From JAKRSE01 sp943369295 (GTDB taxonomy: Bacteria; Armatimonadota; Fimbriimonadia; Fimbriimonadales; Fimbriimonadaceae), in assembly GCA_943369295.1 (NCBI GenBank), contig CALRMU020000001.1, positions 868,001 to 932,000 on the forward strand: 64,000 nt of DNA. Reading direction: 5' to 3'. Every line of letters starts with the position of its first letter. The first letter of the stretch is position 1. This document shows positions 22,078 through 31,227 of the stretch, in pieces. Both the position numbers and the translations under genes were made by a program. A model generated the notes under the pieces. That model was not told where the DNA came from. It did no database searches and worked only from the letters and a program-made list of their open reading frames with translations.

Positions 22078-24438
22078 ATGAAGTTTTTTCGGGCGTCAGT
22101 GATTGTGCTGGCCCTGTGTCCCCTGGCGAACTTGGCTATCGCCCGGACCACGATCCTGATGCCTCTTGATCAAGAGCCATCTTGGCGCGACATGGCCTTT
22201 TTGGCCGCGACGGCGGCTTCAGAAAGGGCGAACAATCGAGGCGGATCACTCATTGGTCTGCCAGCCGACGAGAAGATTGGCCCTGAAATTCGAGACTATC
22301 TTCTCCGCTACCAGCCCGAAACACTCATCCAGCTCAACGAATCTGGCCAGATCGGCACAAGCGTAAGGGCTGTGTCTGCTCGGAGAGCCAGCCGGGCAAT
22401 TAAGGTGAGCTCTGCGCCAGATGCATCACTAAAACTCTGCCGCGAATTTTGGAAATCCAGCAGAACGGTGGTTTTGGTGAGAGCCAACGATTTTGATTCT
22501 GCTCTCGTCGGGGCGCCCTTGGCGGCCCTGTTGAAAGCACCCCTGATCATTTATGCCGGGGCGGCTCTGCCGGCCGATGTCTCGGCTGAAATCAAAAGGC
22601 TGGGAGCGAAAGAAGTCATTGCCCTTGGCGCAAAACCGACCGGTGCACCAGCGACCACAACTCTTCTGCCTGGCGCGACTGAAGTGATGACCTGGGTCAA
22701 GCGAAGAGGAATCTCAGTTTCTTACTTGGCCGCTGTCAACCCTCTGGACCGGGAAAAGTTCACGACTCGCAAGCTTTCTTTGGCCGGTGCCCAGCTGGCC
22801 GCCGGACGAGGAGGCTTGGTGGCGCCTTTGAAGTTCAATGTTGAGTGGAAGAGAGCTTTTGACTCAACTCCTTTCACTGGCGCTCTTCCTCAAGGAGTCC
22901 CTAAGTCTGTCGCTCCAGCGAAGAGCGGAACCTTGGCTATTGGGGCGGCTTCCAGCCCCTTCATCCTTACTGGCAAGCCTGAAGAGCACGATCTTAGGCT
23001 CTCGGTAGATAAAGGTGGCAGGGGCAAGTATTCAGCCCCCCTCGCTTCTGGAGATGAAATCGAACTTGATGGCAGAAAGTGGGCTGTATCTCTTGGCACC
23101 AGAACAAAGTTCGGAAAGACCGACGTGCATCTCACCTGGCCGACGGCAGATGTTCTAAAGATCGAACTGGAAAAGTACTACAAAGCGGTTGGCTCACGGC
23201 CCAAGCATCTATGCCTTGTCGGATTCCCCGATGCTCTGCCCCACGCCATTATCGGTCAAGGAGGAATTGTAGAAGAACAAGCTTCCGATCTGCCCTACGC
23301 TTTGGTCGGTCAGGGACAGTTTGCCGAAATCGGAGTGGCGCGACTGATTGCAGAAAACGCTAGCTTCGCCACACTCTATGCTTCCCGGGCTCTTACTTAC
23401 TCCAAGTTGGCAGGCTCGGGATGGCAGGATGCGGCGGGTCAGGCTGAATGGGAAAATTCCTTAGGGCCCTTGTTTGAAAACGTTGGCTTTAAAAACCCCT
23501 ATCACCTAGCGACCTCTGAAATCCCCTGGAAGGTTGCCCCCGCGCCAGACAAAGAAGGAGTGAGGGCACCCAGTTTTGCCCAGAGTTCTCCCTTGGCTCG
23601 CACCGCCATCCTCGCCCACAGCGAGCATTCTTGGTGGAGAAGCTTGGGCGCCATGTTCACCTCTGATGCTGAGGTGATCTTGGCCCCGACAGTCGTCGAA
23701 TCGGGCGGCTGCGGAACCGCCTGCCTTGATAGGGAAGTAGATAACCGGTCAGTGGTGGCCAGGCTTTTAAGGCAGGGGGCTGTCTCTTTTGCTGGGGGAT
23801 CCAGAGAGCATTCCGCCGAGGCTCAGCCCCTGCGCATGGAGTTTTGGAACGCTGTTTTGGCGGGGGAAACTCTTGGGCAGGCTCATAAACGAGCCCTCAA
23901 CGCCGGACTCTTGATCATAAAAGATCAAAAGGAAGGTCCGGGCGGCGCCTACCGCTACAACACCAACATTCGCATGCAGTTTGGTGACCCCGCCTTGGCG
24001 CTCAAGGTGCCTTCCGCGCCTAAAACTGCTCCTGCAAGAATTGAAGTCAAGGGCACCAGAGTCTCTGTGTTTGCACCTCAAAAGTGGTCGATCGTGAAAG
24101 CGGTCGTTCCGCCTGATTGGAAGGATTGGGCAGGCAAAGATCTTTTTGTTGTTCGTGGTCCAGGTGCAGTCGCCATGGCGAGTTGGAGCGGCGACGGTCA
24201 CGATAAAGAGGTTCTGCTTGTTAAGGCTGTCTTTAGTACAGATAAGCAAGTGAAAAGCATCAAACAGTCGACTTCGACTCAGGCACCCTTGGGATGGAAA
24301 GGGACTTGGTATTCCAGTCGGAATCTTGATGGCACCTACACCCATCGATTCGCGGTGAGAATGATTGATTTCGATGAAGTGAAGGGCAAGATCCGGTCGC
24401 AGGTTGATCGGCTGGACTATGAATTGACCTTTGACTAA
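22078..24438 (+). CDS. Secreted protein with CWB2-like N-terminal and clan-CD (C25-like) peptidase-type C-terminal region
   Basis: A 786-residue exported protein (signal peptide FFRASVIVLALCPLANLAIA). Residues ~125-190 read VVLVRANDFDSALVGAPLAA, LLKAPLIIYAG, then LPADVSAEIKRLGAKEVIAL, close to cell-wall-binding repeat 2 (usual DNFPDALAAGPLA...LGAKKVIIIGG). The C-terminal part (about 520-690) has ILAHSEHSWWRSLG, VVESGGCGTACLD, LLRQGAVSFAGGSREHS, FWNAVLAGETLGQAHKRALN and FGDPALALKVP. This is the order seen in gingipain-like C25 peptidases (His-, Cys-containing strands, then a GDPxLxL end). Whether catalysis is retained is unclear. A decayed 5' copy lies at 16664-16940 on the other side of the efflux operon. 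Confidence 0.6.
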   Translation: MKFFRASVIVLALCPLANLAIARTTILMPLDQEPSWRDMAFLAATAASERANNRGGSLIGLPADEKIGPEIRDYLLRYQPETLIQLNESGQIGTSVRAVSARRASRAIKVSSAPDASLKLCREFWKSSRTVVLVRANDFDSALVGAPLAALLKAPLIIYAGAALPADVSAEIKRLGAKEVIALGAKPTGAPATTTLLPGATEVMTWVKRRGISVSYLAAVNPLDREKFTTRKLSLAGAQLAAGRGGLVAPLKFNVEWKRAFDSTPFTGALPQGVPKSVAPAKSGTLAIGAASSPFILTGKPEEHDLRLSVDKGGRGKYSAPLASGDEIELDGRKWAVSLGTRTKFGKTDVHLTWPTADVLKIELEKYYKAVGSRPKHLCLVGFPDALPHAIIGQGGIVEEQASDLPYALVGQGQFAEIGVARLIAENASFATLYASRALTYSKLAGSGWQDAAGQAEWENSLGPLFENVGFKNPYHLATSEIPWKVAPAPDKEGVRAPSFAQSSPLARTAILAHSEHSWWRSLGAMFTSDAEVILAPTVVESGGCGTACLDREVDNRSVVARLLRQGAVSFAGGSREHSAEAQPLRMEFWNAVLAGETLGQAHKRALNAGLLIIKDQKEGPGGAYRYNTNIRMQFGDPALALKVPSAPKTAPARIEVKGTRVSVFAPQKWSIVKAVVPPDWKDWAGKDLFVVRGPGAVAMASWSGDGHDKEVLLVKAVFSTDKQVKSIKQSTSTQAPLGWKGTWYSSRNLDGTYTHRFAVRMIDFDEVKGKIRSQVDRLDYELTFD

Positions 24439-24584
24439 CTTCCACACAGATTCAGTAGTGCCCTGACTTCATGGCTCTCTATGGTTGGGTGATTGATGCT
24501 TAGGCAAAGACTAGATCCGACTAAAAAACCTCTCAGGCAATTTGGTCATCTCGTGCAAGTCAACCGTTTGCAGAATATGCAGAG

Positions 24585-25295
24585 TTAAGCCGTTTTTAAT
24601 TTACGGATGTAGTTCTGTTTGCCATTCCAAAAACCATGCTCAGAAAGGGGCTTGAACCTTAAGGTTGTAAACTCGTAATGGAAGTCTTTTTTGTCCCTTT
24701 CTTTCATCGCGTTTAGGTGTCTTTTGGGCTCATTCATTGAGTTGTGGCCTTTCACCATATCCAGCATTGCTTTCTGAGTCTCCCAAATCGTAAAGGTGGA
24801 AACTGTATTAGGCAGCCTCATTGAAGCCAGGGCCAGAATCACGCCCGGCGAATCTCTTACCTGCTCTTCAACAGGCTTACCCCAGTGTATGAACCTTGGA
24901 ATCTGGCTAAACCTCATCCTTGCTAGAGTCACAGCTACCACTGGATCCTTCTCGTCTAAGTCCTCAACTTTTTCGGGAAGGTGATTCAGAGCCTCAACTG
25001 ATCCCCACTTGCGAACAAACTGCATCCTGACGTGCCAGCCTAAGGCTAGCTGCCGACCAAGTTCGCTCTCCTGTAAAAAGGCATCTAAGCTAGACTCATC
25101 CTGCCATTCTGCGAAGAATGAGAGTTCAATGAGTTGTGCTCGATCTGGAGAAAATATCGGTGCCCCAAGTCGCATGTTCCATAGGCTTTCAGAATGAATA
25201 AGGCCTAGCGTTTCGCGTTTCTTGGGCGGCAAAATCAAGGCTTTAAAGGTCACGGGGAGACGTGTGCGTAAAAGGTGATAGCTAAAGATTGGCAT
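24585..25295 (-). CDS. Spheroidene-monooxygenase-like (CrtA-type) protein
   Basis: A 236-residue protein whose C-terminal half has the CrtA-like arrangement: SPGVILALASMRLPNTVSTF, TIWETQKAMLDMVKGHNSMN, and a following Lys/Asp-rich helix with FTTLRFKPLSEHG. CrtA proteins are haem-containing carotenoid oxygenases, but many distant homologues exist outside carotenoid clusters and nothing around it suggests carotenoid synthesis. It overlaps the 25282 gene by 14 bp, and both look more AT-rich than flanking genes. The 140 bp between the preceding gene and this one show no clear element. Confidence 0.5.
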   Translation of the reverse strand: MPIFSYHLLRTRLPVTFKALILPPKKRETLGLIHSESLWNMRLGAPIFSPDRAQLIELSFFAEWQDESSLDAFLQESELGRQLALGWHVRMQFVRKWGSVEALNHLPEKVEDLDEKDPVVAVTLARMRFSQIPRFIHWGKPVEEQVRDSPGVILALASMRLPNTVSTFTIWETQKAMLDMVKGHNSMNEPKRHLNAMKERDKKDFHYEFTTLRFKPLSEHGFWNGKQNYIRKLKTA

Positions 25296-26139
25296 TGATT
25301 GATCCAGGCTCTTTCAAGAAGTAGTCGATTCGGTAAATTTCCAACATGAAGAAATAGAAACGGTGTTCGGCCTTTAGAGTGTTTTTGTTTTCGGGAAAAA
25401 CAAAAATATTCTGATTGAGGAACCGGATAAGATGTTTCCACTGACATCCTTTCACATCTTCTACGATAAAGTAGAACCCACTATCCCCATACTTGGAACC
25501 TTTTGAATTGAGATGTAGATTGCCAGATGCATCAACCGAGATGTCGAAAACAACTGTTGCATTTCCTTCTGGTAAAGGGAAAACGGTTTTTATGGCTCTT
25601 CTTCCACTGGCAAGAATACATGTGCTGTAGACGCCATAGAAGATCATTTCACCAGAAGCGTTATCCGATCTGGTCCAGAGCGCACATCTCGCGCCATCAG
25701 CAGCGTTTGAAAATTCAATAATCTGACTTGAGAACTTTTGCCTTGCTCCTTTATTCGACTCAGGCAGCTGGAACTGTTCGATGCGCTTGGTAAAAAGTCG
25801 TGATGCCCAAATTCCGAGAAAAGTTAATCCTTTGCGCCAGTGGGCTTCTACTTCCAACTCAAACGAGCTTGTTCTGGTGTAAAAGTCTAAAATTCGCGGA
25901 TTCAGATTCAAATCGCTCAAATCTTCATGGGTCAGCAGACCCCTAGAGGCGGAATGATTGCTGGGGACTCTTTGGAGATCCCTTGAAATTCTCTCAATAA
26001 ATCTATCGGGGTACTCATTTGCTCTGCCTATTGGGCTAGCCAGCCACGAGTCAGATTCCGCTTCCAGTTTTCTGCCCAAAACAATATTCCAAAGCTGAGT
26101 CAGCCAATCAAACGGATTCTGCTTTTTTGGAAGATGCAT
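25282..26139 (-). CDS. Hypothetical protein
   Basis: A 285-residue cytosolic-looking protein without signal peptide or membrane helices, rich in Lys, Phe, Ile and Asn compared with neighbours. Segments such as SGEMIFYGVYSTCILASGRR, DISVDASGNLHLNSKGSKYG and FRFYFFMLEIYRIDYFL-like RFYFFMLEIYRIDYFL suggest a beta-rich middle and an aromatic C-terminus. No family recognised. It overlaps the CrtA-like gene by 14 bp and would be transcribed first, so the two are probably a functional pair and possibly acquired together. Confidence 0.55.
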   Translation of the reverse strand: MHLPKKQNPFDWLTQLWNIVLGRKLEAESDSWLASPIGRANEYPDRFIERISRDLQRVPSNHSASRGLLTHEDLSDLNLNPRILDFYTRTSSFELEVEAHWRKGLTFLGIWASRLFTKRIEQFQLPESNKGARQKFSSQIIEFSNAADGARCALWTRSDNASGEMIFYGVYSTCILASGRRAIKTVFPLPEGNATVVFDISVDASGNLHLNSKGSKYGDSGFYFIVEDVKGCQWKHLIRFLNQNIFVFPENKNTLKAEHRFYFFMLEIYRIDYFLKEPGSINANL

Positions 26140-26232
26140 GGGTGCCTGAAACGAGAGATTACTTAATCCTGTGAATAAATTTTGTTTTCTAATGATTCCT
26201 TGTTCATGGATTGGTGTCTATAGCCTCACGAT

Positions 26233-27252
26233 TTACAAAATCAGCTTCTTGACTTCCCCCAAGAGCTCGATATTCCGCAATCTTCTTTCAAAAGGAACCC
26301 GGCTGGCATCTGCCTGTAGCGTAAATCGGCTGATGCCCCCCAAGGCTTCATCCATTCGTCGAATCTTTGCGGCCAACGATTCAGGCGAACCCACAAAGAG
26401 TCCGCCGGTAAGGCTTCGCGAGGCATCGTAATGAGCCCGTGATTGAGGGGGCCAGCCTCTTTCCGCCCCGATTCTGGACATGACTTCGCTGTAAGAAGGA
26501 TAAAATGTCTCGGCCGCTTCATCGTCGGTCTCTCCCACAAAGCCGATGCTGTGGACCGCGACATCCATGTCTGACTCGGGGTGGCCATTATCCAGCCAGG
26601 TTTGACGATAGCGATCAATGTAAGGGCGAAACCGAGCAGGGTCGCCGCCAATAATCGCAACAGTCAAAGGGAGTCCGAGGATTCCTGCCCGAACAAATGA
26701 ACCGGGACTGCCCCCAACGCCTAGCCGAATAGGAAGTCGAGGTCGTACCGGGCGTGGGTAAACCCCCTCACCCGTTAGTTCAGCTCTGTGCGAGCCCTGC
26801 CAAAACACATTCTCCTGCTCATTCACTGTCAAAAGCAAATCAAGCTTTTCGGCAAAGAGCAGGTCGTATTGGCTTAGCTCATAGCCAAACAGGGGGTAGG
26901 ACTCAGTAAATGAACCTCGTCCGACAATAATCTCAGCTCTGCCATTTGAAATGAGATCGATCGTGGCGAAGTCTTGATAAACCCGGATTGGATCATCAGA
27001 TGAAAGAACAGTCACCGCACTGGCTAAGGTGATTCGGCTAGTTTTCGCGGCTGCCGCGGCCAAAAGCACAGCAGGGGATGAAGCCACATACTCTGGCCGG
27101 TGGTGTTCGCCAATGGCAAAGACGTCCAGTCCAACCTTTTCAGCCAGTTGAATTTCGTCCAACAATTGGCCGACCCTTTTGACGGCACCCTGAGGCTCAC
27201 GCAGATTGAATCCTGATTCGTGAATTACAAAGCTGTCGATTCCAATCTGCAT
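26233..27252 (-). CDS. LLM-class (luciferase-like) flavin-dependent oxidoreductase
   Basis: A 339-residue luciferase-like monooxygenase family protein. It begins IGIDSFVIHE, contains AEKVGLDVFAIGEHHRPEYV (family EHHxxE), TSRITLASAVTVLSSDDPIR, the FATIDLISNGRAEIIVGRGS motif and LPIRLGVGGSPGSFVRAGIL. These bind FMN or F420; family members oxidise diverse substrates and this one cannot be assigned. It is divergent from the lipoprotein gene at 27400. Confidence 0.9.
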   Translation of the reverse strand: MQIGIDSFVIHESGFNLREPQGAVKRVGQLLDEIQLAEKVGLDVFAIGEHHRPEYVASSPAVLLAAAAAKTSRITLASAVTVLSSDDPIRVYQDFATIDLISNGRAEIIVGRGSFTESYPLFGYELSQYDLLFAEKLDLLLTVNEQENVFWQGSHRAELTGEGVYPRPVRPRLPIRLGVGGSPGSFVRAGILGLPLTVAIIGGDPARFRPYIDRYRQTWLDNGHPESDMDVAVHSIGFVGETDDEAAETFYPSYSEVMSRIGAERGWPPQSRAHYDASRSLTGGLFVGSPESLAAKIRRMDEALGGISRFTLQADASRVPFERRLRNIELLGEVKKLIL

Positions 27253-27399
27253 GTTCGTCTTCCGGCTGCCCTTTGCTTAACCAGGTTAAGAGCCCAAAAC
27301 CTTACGACGCAGATGGCGAGCCAAATTTGTACGCTGCCCAGGCACAAGGCCTGTGACCCTCTGCTAGACTGGGCTCGCTGGTGCGCGGAAAGGGGAACT

Positions 27400-28596
27400 A
27401 TGAAGTTTACGTTAAGCTTTGCACTGGCAGGGGCCACATTTCTCCTGGCGTCCTGCTCCTCTCAATTGCCAACTCAAGAGGTTTTTGCAGGTTCAAACCC
27501 AGCATTGCCAGAGCTGCAGGTGGCCAAAGAAGGTCTCTTTCTCGATGGCTTCTTTCCAATCGGAGTCTTCTCACAGCCAGAACAGTCATTTGCAAAATGG
27601 AAGGGGCGGGGGATCAACACGATTCTCGAATCCCCTCAAGGGCACGATCCGGAAAGCTGGGATAGGGCAGCAAAAGCGGCGGGGCTAAAAATCATCCGCC
27701 GTCCACTGGCCGACCCGAAACGGGATATCGGACGAACTGATCTCCTGGCTTGGTCGCATTGGGATGAGCCGGACGCGGCAGGCCGAGCCCCCCAGTGGAC
27801 GCCCTTGTTTGAGAAACAGGCGGCTGAGTGGAGAAGAATCGACCCAAAGAGAAAAATCTTCATCAATTTCGCTGGGCCAGACCTTTCTTGGTTCACAACA
27901 AGGTCAGACAGCTATTCGGTGAACTACGCCTCGCACTATCCTCGGCTTATTGCCACAGCAGATTGGATTGCCAATGATCTGTATCCTTCGGGTGGCTGGT
28001 TAAACCAAGCTCACAGCCCACGCCGAGGCGACGTGACCCTGATCGCTGAGCCCCTCAAGATCCTTAAAGGCATGACGAACAAGCCCCTTTTCGCTTTTAT
28101 CGAAGCGAGCGAAGTGGAGAAAGGCAACGTTCCTGGCGCGAGGTGTCCCACTCCGGCCGAGATGAGAGCCCAAATCTGGCTGACCCTTGTTCATGGAGCC
28201 AGAGGGATCTTCTACTTTCCTGCTGTCGTCGGCACTTCCGGCTTCCAGTTCGATGGTGCTCCGCCTGAAATTATCGCGGAAATGCAGAGGCAGAACGGTC
28301 ACCTCTCAAAGCTTGGTCCTCTCCTCCAAAGCGATATCAATCCAAGAAGTCTTCAGGTCAAAGCTGATTCTAGAATCCACCTTGGCTGGCGGCAGTCAGG
28401 CAAATCTCTCCTCATAATCGCGGTTAATCCAGAACGGCGAGAGATCAAGGGGCTTGAAATCAATACCGGAGCACCAGCAGCGGCCGCTTCGGGGCAGGAA
28501 GTTCTTACGGGCCAGACCGTCAGGATCACCAATGGGCGTGTGATGCTGGATTTCGAACCTCTCGGAGTCAAGGTGCTGCTCATTCAGCTGCCTTAG
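27400..28596 (+). CDS. Lipoprotein with glycosidase-like TIM barrel
   Basis: A 398-residue protein starting at ATG 27400 behind an AGGGGAA ribosome binding site; the longer frame upstream is spurious. Lipobox LLASC gives a lipidated Cys. The body looks like a TIM barrel of the beta-galactosidase/agarase-like sort: FFPIGVFSQ, then LLAWSHWDEPDAAGRAP (WxxxDEP, commonly the acid/base region) and WIANDLYPSGGW. PLFAFIEASEVEKGN (strand with Glu) and WLTLVHGARGIFYFPAVVG follow. A small C-terminal beta domain ends it. Substrate not predictable; glycoside hydrolysis is inferred from fold pattern only. Confidence 0.7.
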   Translation: MKFTLSFALAGATFLLASCSSQLPTQEVFAGSNPALPELQVAKEGLFLDGFFPIGVFSQPEQSFAKWKGRGINTILESPQGHDPESWDRAAKAAGLKIIRRPLADPKRDIGRTDLLAWSHWDEPDAAGRAPQWTPLFEKQAAEWRRIDPKRKIFINFAGPDLSWFTTRSDSYSVNYASHYPRLIATADWIANDLYPSGGWLNQAHSPRRGDVTLIAEPLKILKGMTNKPLFAFIEASEVEKGNVPGARCPTPAEMRAQIWLTLVHGARGIFYFPAVVGTSGFQFDGAPPEIIAEMQRQNGHLSKLGPLLQSDINPRSLQVKADSRIHLGWRQSGKSLLIIAVNPERREIKGLEINTGAPAAAASGQEVLTGQTVRITNGRVMLDFEPLGVKVLLIQLP

Positions 28597-28679
28597 TTTG
28601 AGTCTCTCTTCCGATGTTCGATCGGTGTTCGCAGGCTGATACTGGTTCAAACCACTTCTGGTTTATGCCATAAAGTACT

Positions 28680-29579
28680 GTGCCAGAACTCCCAGATATC
28701 GAGCTTTATCTGGCCTGCCTGAAGCTGAAGGTGCTGGGCAAAAGCTTTTCCAGCTTCAGACTCTGCAACCCCTTTGCCCTCAGAACCGTGTCTCCAAAAC
28801 CTCAAGATTTGATCGGGGTTCCGATAGTCAACATTTGGAGGATAGGAAAGCGAATCGCTTTTGAGTTTGAATCTGGCGCCTGCATGGTGATTCACCTTAT
28901 GGTGAGTGGCAGGTTCCGGTGGGGCGGCACGGCGGGGACGGTCCAGCGAAAGATCTCCCATGCCGTCTGGGTTTTTGATGATGGATCTCTTACCCTCACC
29001 GAAGCAAGCAGCAGGAAGCGGGCAGGGATTTGGCTTTTTCCTTCGGTCGAAGCTGCCATGAGCCAAGATCCAGGCGGGATTGACCCTCTGACATGTTCTA
29101 TCGAAGAGTTTAAGGAAGCTCTGACCCGCGACAACAAGACCCTCAAACGGGGTCTGACTAATCCACGGCGCTTCTCTGGAATCGGCAACGCTTACTCGGA
29201 TGAGATTCTTCATGCGGCCCGGCTGTCGCCACTTAAGCTGACCCAGGGGTTAAACGAGGAAGAAATGGATCGCCTGTTCAAGGCGGTGAGATCGACCCTG
29301 AATACGTGGCGGATTAAGCTGTTGAAAGAGTTTGACGAAGGTGCCAAGTTCCCTGGGCCAGGACAGGTGACGGCCTTCCGTCCAGATTTCGCTGCACACG
29401 GCAAGTTCGGAAAGCCCTGCCCTGTGTGCGAAAAGCCAATTCAGCGCATCGTCTATGCCGAAAACGAGACCAACTACTGTGCTGTCTGTCAGAACAATGG
29501 CCAGATCTACGCCGACAGGTCTCTCTCTCGGCTGCTTAAAGATGACTGGCCGAGATCATTTGCTGAGGAGGAGGGATGA
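28680..29579 (+). CDS. Fpg/Nei-family DNA glycosylase
   Basis: A 299-residue formamidopyrimidine-DNA glycosylase/endonuclease VIII family repair enzyme. The GTG start gives MPELPDIE, whose exposed Pro2 and Glu3 are the catalytic pair. It has the HLMVSGRFRW segment (usual HLGMTGxF), the helix-two-turn-helix region ending ISGIGNxYxDEI-like FSGIGNAYSDEILHAARLSP, and a C-terminal zinc finger CPVCEKPIQRIVYAE with YCAVCQ. It should excise oxidised bases and nick the abasic site. Confidence 0.92.
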   Translation: MPELPDIELYLACLKLKVLGKSFSSFRLCNPFALRTVSPKPQDLIGVPIVNIWRIGKRIAFEFESGACMVIHLMVSGRFRWGGTAGTVQRKISHAVWVFDDGSLTLTEASSRKRAGIWLFPSVEAAMSQDPGGIDPLTCSIEEFKEALTRDNKTLKRGLTNPRRFSGIGNAYSDEILHAARLSPLKLTQGLNEEEMDRLFKAVRSTLNTWRIKLLKEFDEGAKFPGPGQVTAFRPDFAAHGKFGKPCPVCEKPIQRIVYAENETNYCAVCQNNGQIYADRSLSRLLKDDWPRSFAEEEG

Positions 29580-29606
29580 ATCCTTCCTCCTCAGTATTGG
29601 GTGACA

Positions 29607-30806
29607 TCAGACGGCAGAGGCCAGACGATCTCTAGCCCGGATGAAAGCCTTGAGGGCGAAGTCCAGATCTTCATCGGTGTGGGCGGCAGATGGCATGGTG
29701 CGAAGCCGTGCTTTGCCCCGAGCGACTGTGGGGTAGAGAATAGCCAGAGCGTAGACTCCTTCTTCCCAAAGCAGCTTTTCCATGGTTTGGGCTTCCTTTT
29801 CTCCTCCGACGAACACGGGAGTGATGGGGGTCACGCTGCCCATGGTGTCGAAACCGGCGTCAGCCAGCATCGACTTCCACTTGCGGGTGTTGTCCCACAG
29901 CCTCTTCATTGGCTCGGGGTCGTTTTCCATCACGTCAAGGGCGGCAATAAGGGCGGCCGCAACGGCAGGAGGATGCGCCGTGGAGAAGAGGTAGGGGCGG
30001 CCTCGATTGATCAGCCATTCCTTCAAAAGGCTAGATCCGGCGATGTAGCCACCGACCACGCCCAGAGCTTTGCTCAGGGTTCCGAGCTGAATATCAACCC
30101 GGCCATAGAGGTTAAAGTGGCTGGCTGTGCCGGCGCCCTTTTCGCCAAGGACTCCGCTTGCGTGGGCGTCATCCACCATGACAAAGGCGTTGTACTTTTC
30201 GGCCAGTTCAACAATCTCTGGCAGGGGGGCAATGTCGCCGTCCATGCTGAAAACGCCATCGGTGATGATCATCCTTTTGCCAAAGTGCTGAGACTTCTTT
30301 AGGCAGTCTTCAAGGTGATCCATGTTCTTGTGGTCGTACACCCACCCTTCCGACTTTTTGTAGGCGGCAGGTGAAAGACGCACACCGTCAATGATCGAGG
30401 CATGGTTCAGCTCGTCGCTGATGACCACATCGTTTTTGGTGAGAACAGCAGGGATGCAGCCGCTGTTGGCCGTAAAGCCACCAGTGAAAACCAGGACGGA
30501 TTCGACCTTTTTGAACTTCGCCAGCTTTTCTTCCAGCTCACTGTGAACGGCCATGGTGCCGCCGATCCAGCGGACGGCTCCGGCACCGGCTCCCCATTTA
30601 TCGCAGGCTTCCTTGGCGGCTGCCACCACCTTGGGGTGGTTGGCCAGGCCGAGGTAGTTGTTGCTCGAAAGGTTGACAACTTCCTTGCCATCCATGGTCA
30701 CCCTGCCTCCGGCAGGGGATTGAAGGATGCGGGGAGTCTTGTAGAGGTGCTGGTCTTTCAGCTCCTGCAAAGAGTCGCCGAGCCAAGATTGAAGGCCCTG
30801 ATTCAT
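29607..30806 (-). CDS. kbl: Glycine C-acetyltransferase (2-amino-3-ketobutyrate CoA ligase)
   Basis: A 399-residue alpha-oxoamine synthase. It has NNYLGLANHPKV at the N-terminus, WGAGAGAVRWIGGTMAVHSE, VLVFTGGFTANSGC, ITDGVFSMDGDIAPL, MVDDAHASGVLG and the PLP-lysine motif GTLSKALGVVGGYIAG. Length and the RWIGGTMAVH segment favour Kbl over BioF. The enzyme converts 2-amino-3-ketobutyrate plus CoA to glycine and acetyl-CoA, or the reverse. No threonine dehydrogenase gene is adjacent. A long plus-strand frame opposite it is an antisense shadow. Confidence 0.9.
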   Translation of the reverse strand: MNQGLQSWLGDSLQELKDQHLYKTPRILQSPAGGRVTMDGKEVVNLSSNNYLGLANHPKVVAAAKEACDKWGAGAGAVRWIGGTMAVHSELEEKLAKFKKVESVLVFTGGFTANSGCIPAVLTKNDVVISDELNHASIIDGVRLSPAAYKKSEGWVYDHKNMDHLEDCLKKSQHFGKRMIITDGVFSMDGDIAPLPEIVELAEKYNAFVMVDDAHASGVLGEKGAGTASHFNLYGRVDIQLGTLSKALGVVGGYIAGSSLLKEWLINRGRPYLFSTAHPPAVAAALIAALDVMENDPEPMKRLWDNTRKWKSMLADAGFDTMGSVTPITPVFVGGEKEAQTMEKLLWEEGVYALAILYPTVARGKARLRTMPSAAHTDEDLDFALKAFIRARDRLASAV

Positions 30807-30811
30807 TGCAT

Positions 30812-31216
30812 TTATTGTGGCTTAGATTCAAAGGGGGTCTGGGCGGCTCTTTCTTGACAGAGCTTCTGCACCTTCAGGATCCAAGGAGAGAATTTGTCCT
30901 TTTCTTCGCAGAAGAAGTCAAGAGAGGGGACGCGGAGAGTTTCTATGCCGAACCTAGCCAGATACTCATCCCGCTCTCTATCTTTCGTTCGAGTTAAAGC
31001 ATGCTGCTCTCCGTCGATTTCGATGCAGAGCTTGGCGGCTGGAACATAAAAATCGAGAAAATACGGGCCGACGGGGACTTGGCGTCGGAAGCGAAAACCT
31101 AGAAGGTCTTTGCGTACCGCTCTCCAAAACCAGACTTCGCCCACGCTCAACTTCTTGCGGAAACTTCTAGCCTTCAGCTTGGCGGCTCTAGACTTGTTGA
31201 GTCTCAGATTTTCCAT
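30812..31216 (-). CDS. DUF559 family endonuclease-like protein
   Basis: A 134-residue DUF559 protein of the Vsr/very-short-patch-repair nuclease-like group; start set at the ATG 31216 because the upstream extension is non-conserved. It has the family core KLSVGEVWFWRAVRKDLLGF (usual E..LW..LR...L.G..FRRQ), the GPYFLDFYVPAAKLCIEIDG stretch containing D-x-Y and E-x-D acidic residues, and RDEYLARFGIETLRVPS. Nuclease activity is inferred from fold. Many such genes sit in spacer regions flanked by GC-rich inverted repeats, as this one does (31228-31388). Confidence 0.85.
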   Translation of the reverse strand: MENLRLNKSRAAKLKARSFRKKLSVGEVWFWRAVRKDLLGFRFRRQVPVGPYFLDFYVPAAKLCIEIDGEQHALTRTKDRERDEYLARFGIETLRVPSLDFFCEEKDKFSPWILKVQKLCQERAAQTPFESKPQ

Positions 31217-31227
31217 TTTGCTCTCCC

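Noticed and set aside
29601..30302. Long plus-strand frame (233 codons) opposite kbl
   Set aside because: Antisense shadow of a well-conserved gene with normal codon pattern on the minus strand.
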